Positions 4,105 through 6,681 of a stretch of 6,681 bases of DNA are shown piece by piece. The stretch is from Bacteroides sp. (GTDB lineage Bacteria > Bacteroidota > Bacteroidia > Bacteroidales > SM23-62). The position numbers and the translations under genes are program-made. The stretch's first letter is position 1. Every line of letters begins with the position of its first letter. Where the stretch lies: contig DAOUVF010000173.1 of the NCBI GenBank assembly GCA_030667765.1, positions 1 through 6,681 of the forward strand. Reading direction: 5' to 3'. Under the pieces are notes generated by a model that was not told the origin of the DNA, ran no database searches, and worked only from the letters and a program-made list of their open reading frames with translations.

Positions 4105-6681
4105 GGTAAACCTGGCCAGAAGGTTGAAGATCTAAAGGTTAGCTTTATCAGCAATATCGGGAATGAACCCATATTCTCATGGAGGATAAAAGCTGACCAA
4201 CCAGGATTTGCCCAGCAGGCATGCCAGGTTACTGTTTCAGACAAGGGAAATATATGGGACTCTCAGAAACTGGAAACATCAAATTCGATTCAGTTCAGGT
4301 ATGATGGTCCTGCCCTGGAAAATGGGAAGCAATACTTTGCCAGGGTCAGGGTGTGGGACCAGCATGATGTACCATCAGCTTGGAGTGAAGCAGTGCGCTT
4401 CGTGGTTCCGCTGGAGTATCCCGGGGACTGGCAGGCGGAGTGGCTGACATATGACTATGACCCCGATGCGGCCATGCCCCTGTTCCGCAAGGCATTCGAG
4501 ATCCCGGATGCAGCAGATATCAATTATGCCAGGTTCTACATCTCTGCTCCGGGCTATTACGAGGTTTCCCTCAATGGTAAAAAAATTGGGGAGAATGTGC
4601 TGGATCCAGGGCAGACCAATTATGAGGATTATACCTATTACACTGCATATGATATTGATCCCGGGGATCTATCGGGGGAAAATGTACTGGGTGTGATGCT
4701 GGGCAATGGCTGGTACAACCAGGACCAGGTCTGGAAGGGACAGGCAGAATATGCACCCATGGTATACGGCCAGCCTGTTTTTATCTGCCAGCTCGTGATC
4801 CATAAAAAGAACGGGGCCTGGAAGGTCATTTCCTCAGATGATAGCTGGACTTGGACTTCCGGTCCCATTACCTATTCCAATGTCTATGGAGGTGAACACT
4901 ATGACGCCAGGCTGGAGATAGAGAACTGGAATAGTCCGGGTGAGGTGTCGGGGGACTGGCAGGCGGTTCGTCGAGCGGAGGTGCATCCAACCAGGCTCTA
5001 CGAACAGTTTGCGGAACCCATCCGTGTCATGGATCAGGTACAGGTGAAAAAGATCATTGACAGAGGGGATGGCACTTATATTTTTGATATGGGACAGAAC
5101 ATGGCCGGGTGGTTGAAGTTAAGGGTCAAGGGGGAGCGGGGACAGGAAATCACTCTGCGCTGTACAGAGGTGTTGGATGATGAAGGAAATATCGATCCGC
5201 GTACGACCGGGGTAACTGCCACAAAGGTCATCCAGACCCAGAAATACATATGCAAAGGCAATGGAGAGGAGATATGGGAACCGCGATTCACCTATTTTGG
5301 CTTCCGCTTTGTAGAGGTCGTGGGACTAAAACAGGAGCCTGCTGAGGATCTCCTCACCGGGATGGTGCTCTATTCATCCGTGCCGGATGCGGGCAGCTTC
5401 CAGTGTTCTGAGGAGAATATCAACAGGTTGCACGAGATGTCCCGGTGGACCATCATCGGGAATATACACAGTATTCCGACGGATTGTCCCCACCGGGAGA
5501 AATGTGGATGGACAGGGGATGCCCATGCCATGATCAGGGCCATGATCTACAATTACGGGGCGCAGCGCTTCTTCAATAAATACATGTTCGATATGCGCTC
5601 TTCGGCCAGGGAGGAAAAAGAGGAACTTTATTTCGCAGAGAGTTTTCACCACCGCAGCATGGTCATGAAACCTGCAGGCATTCCGACCATGATCGTGCCG
5701 GGTAAGCGGACCAGCGGGGTGGCTTCCCCGGACTGGGGAACAGCCATGGTGCAGATCCCCTGGTATCTGTATGTTTACTATGGTGATCGGATGATACTGG
5801 AGGACTTTTACCCCGATATGAAAACCTGGGTGGAATATATCCATGGGATAAAAAAGGACGGGATCATTCCGCATGGGCTGGGGGACTGGTGCCCGCCGGG
5901 GGGGAATGTGAATATAGATTGTCCGGTGCCAATCAGTTCTACCGCATTCCACATCCTGGACGTAAGCATCATGGCGAAGGTATCAGCCTTACTGGGCAGT
6001 CAGGAAGAGCATTCCAAATATACCCGGATGCTTGAACAATTGAAGTACGATTTCAACCGTCATTTCCTGGATGTGGATAAGCATACATATGGCAGCCAGA
6101 CTGCAGATGCCATGGCCCTTGACATCGGCATTGTTCCCACGGAATACCGTGAAAAAGTGGCTGGATCTATTGTCAGGAATATCCATGAAGCGTTTGATGG
6201 TTTCCTGAATACAGGTATTTTCGGACTGGCCCGCGTTTTCAGGGTGCTATCCGAAAACGGCTATGAGGATGAGGTATACCGTCTGTTGACCAAAACAGGG
6301 CGGAACAGTTTTGCCTTTATGTGGGAGAACTATGATGCCACAACCTTTTGGGAGATACTTCCATGCAATGATAATTATGATGAGGGGGCATATCTTAGAT
6401 CAAACAGCCATCCCATGCAGGCCGGATTTGATGAATGGTTTTATTCAGGCATTGCCGGGATCAATCCTGTGAAGGATCAGCCTGGTTTCCAGGTCATTGA
6501 GTTCAAGCCCTACCTTACGCGGCATATTGGATCAGCTTCGGCTTCCTATAAATCGGAATCTGGAATAATTACCAGCCAGTGGGAAAACCTTGATGGTAAG
6601 CTGACCTGGCATATCCGCATCCCTGACAACAGCAGGGGCATCATCCATGTACCTACCTATGAAAGGGAGGCAACTGTCATG
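4030..6681 (+). CDS. GH78 alpha-L-rhamnosidase, 3' truncated by window edge
   Basis: 884 codons are open to the last base; family length (about 870-950) suggests only a few tens of residues are missing. The enzyme releases terminal alpha-L-rhamnose by inversion. Residues 1-25 are a probable lipoprotein signal (STS before Cys25; Ser at -3 is atypical). A fibronectin-III-like domain follows (about 30-125, ending SAWSEAVRFVV). Next is the rhamnosidase N-domain (about 135-300) with PGYYEVSLNG at 174-183, then a beta domain with FDMGQNMAGW (352-361) and EPRFTYFGFRF (417-427). The (alpha/alpha)6 barrel runs from about 450 to 800. It holds TDCPHREKCGWTGDAH, where Asp485, Glu490 and Asp497 match the spacing of D567/E572/D579 in Bacillus RhaB (Glu490 the general acid). 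SPDWGTA (566-572) and GDW (618-620) follow. ATTFWE gives Glu775, the likely general base, followed by DEWFY (801-805). The C-terminal beta domain is cut off. All key residues are present, so it should be active. It is coupled to the sulfatase by a 1-nt overlap, suggesting joint action on a sulfated rhamnoglycan. Confidence 0.93.
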   Translation, partial: MKSTATQLCIIALSFMVLMNASTSCGKPGQKVEDLKVSFISNIGNEPIFSWRIKADQPGFAQQACQVTVSDKGNIWDSQKLETSNSIQFRYDGPALENGKQYFARVRVWDQHDVPSAWSEAVRFVVPLEYPGDWQAEWLTYDYDPDAAMPLFRKAFEIPDAADINYARFYISAPGYYEVSLNGKKIGENVLDPGQTNYEDYTYYTAYDIDPGDLSGENVLGVMLGNGWYNQDQVWKGQAEYAPMVYGQPVFICQLVIHKKNGAWKVISSDDSWTWTSGPITYSNVYGGEHYDARLEIENWNSPGEVSGDWQAVRRAEVHPTRLYEQFAEPIRVMDQVQVKKIIDRGDGTYIFDMGQNMAGWLKLRVKGERGQEITLRCTEVLDDEGNIDPRTTGVTATKVIQTQKYICKGNGEEIWEPRFTYFGFRFVEVVGLKQEPAEDLLTGMVLYSSVPDAGSFQCSEENINRLHEMSRWTIIGNIHSIPTDCPHREKCGWTGDAHAMIRAMIYNYGAQRFFNKYMFDMRSSAREEKEELYFAESFHHRSMVMKPAGIPTMIVPGKRTSGVASPDWGTAMVQIPWYLYVYYGDRMILEDFYPDMKTWVEYIHGIKKDGIIPHGLGDWCPPGGNVNIDCPVPISSTAFHILDVSIMAKVSALLGSQEEHSKYTRMLEQLKYDFNRHFLDVDKHTYGSQTADAMALDIGIVPTEYREKVAGSIVRNIHEAFDGFLNTGIFGLARVFRVLSENGYEDEVYRLLTKTGRNSFAFMWENYDATTFWEILPCNDNYDEGAYLRSNSHPMQAGFDEWFYSGIAGINPVKDQPGFQVIEFKPYLTRHIGSASASYKSESGIITSQWENLDGKLTWHIRIPDNSRGIIHVPTYEREATVM
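5482..5520 (+). other. GH78 catalytic acid motif DCPHREKCGWTGD
   Basis: Residues 485-497. Asp485, Glu490 and Asp497 keep the +5 and +7 spacing of the GH78 acidic triad that binds rhamnose and donates the proton. The Lys-Cys after the catalytic Glu is a local variant of the more usual Arg-Leu or Lys-Leu. Confidence 0.88.

Noticed and set aside
4423..4966. 16-bp direct repeat ggggactggcaggcgg at 4423-4438 and 4951-4966
   Set aside because: Both copies are in the same reading frame and encode GDWQA in two separate beta domains of the GH78 protein. No mobile-element or recombination features surround them; chance or shared protein motif explains it.
5374..5952. 192-codon open frame on the minus strand inside the GH78 gene
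   Set aside because: It lies wholly within the catalytic barrel of a well-conserved rhamnosidase. Its translation is rich in His, Pro and Arg with no recognizable domain, which is typical of an antisense shadow.
1..6681. CRISPR array, tRNA/rRNA, insertion sequence or integration site
   Set aside because: Nearly every base is in one of four conserved coding regions. No spaced direct repeats, RNA gene signatures, transposase or terminal inverted repeats were seen.

Overview
The window is a fragment of a carbohydrate-degradation gene cluster. Four genes lie on the + strand, packed end to end, in the style of a polysaccharide utilization locus (PUL). In order they are: the C-terminal part of a glycoside hydrolase family 2 (GH2, LacZ-like) enzyme running in from the left edge (1-1077); a GH43-like five-bladed beta-propeller lipoprotein (1087-2103); a family S1 formylglycine-dependent sulfatase with a HEAT-like C-terminal tail (2111-4030); and a GH78 alpha-L-rhamnosidase that runs off the right edge (4030-6681).

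The organism is probably a member of the Bacteroidota, perhaps marine or sediment-dwelling. This is inferred from the combination of GH2, GH43-like, sulfatase and GH78 genes, from the lipoprotein-type N-termini on successive enzymes, and from a roughly balanced base composition. No SusC/SusD pair, sensor or 16S gene is in view to confirm it. Planctomycetota, Verrucomicrobiota and Kiritimatiellota also carry such clusters and cannot be excluded.

The gaps are 9 nt, 7 nt and a 1-nt overlap (TAATG), so the four genes are almost certainly one operon with translational coupling. No promoter, terminator, RNA gene, mobile element, repeat array or gene-free stretch of note lies inside the window. The promoter and the catalytic half of the GH2 gene are upstream, and the end of the rhamnosidase is downstream.

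The genes point to periplasmic breakdown of a sulfated, rhamnose-containing glycan. The sulfatase would remove sulfate esters, the GH78 enzyme would release alpha-L-rhamnose, and the GH2 and GH43-like enzymes would trim other sugars. Ulvan from green algae is the best-known polymer that fits; this is inference and no substrate can be read directly from sequence. I see no clearly undescribed system. The points most worth a second look are the non-canonical CAVSR formylglycine motif of the sulfatase, the five DLxxW blade marks in a divergent GH43-like protein, and a GH2 C-terminus lacking the usual LacZ end signature.
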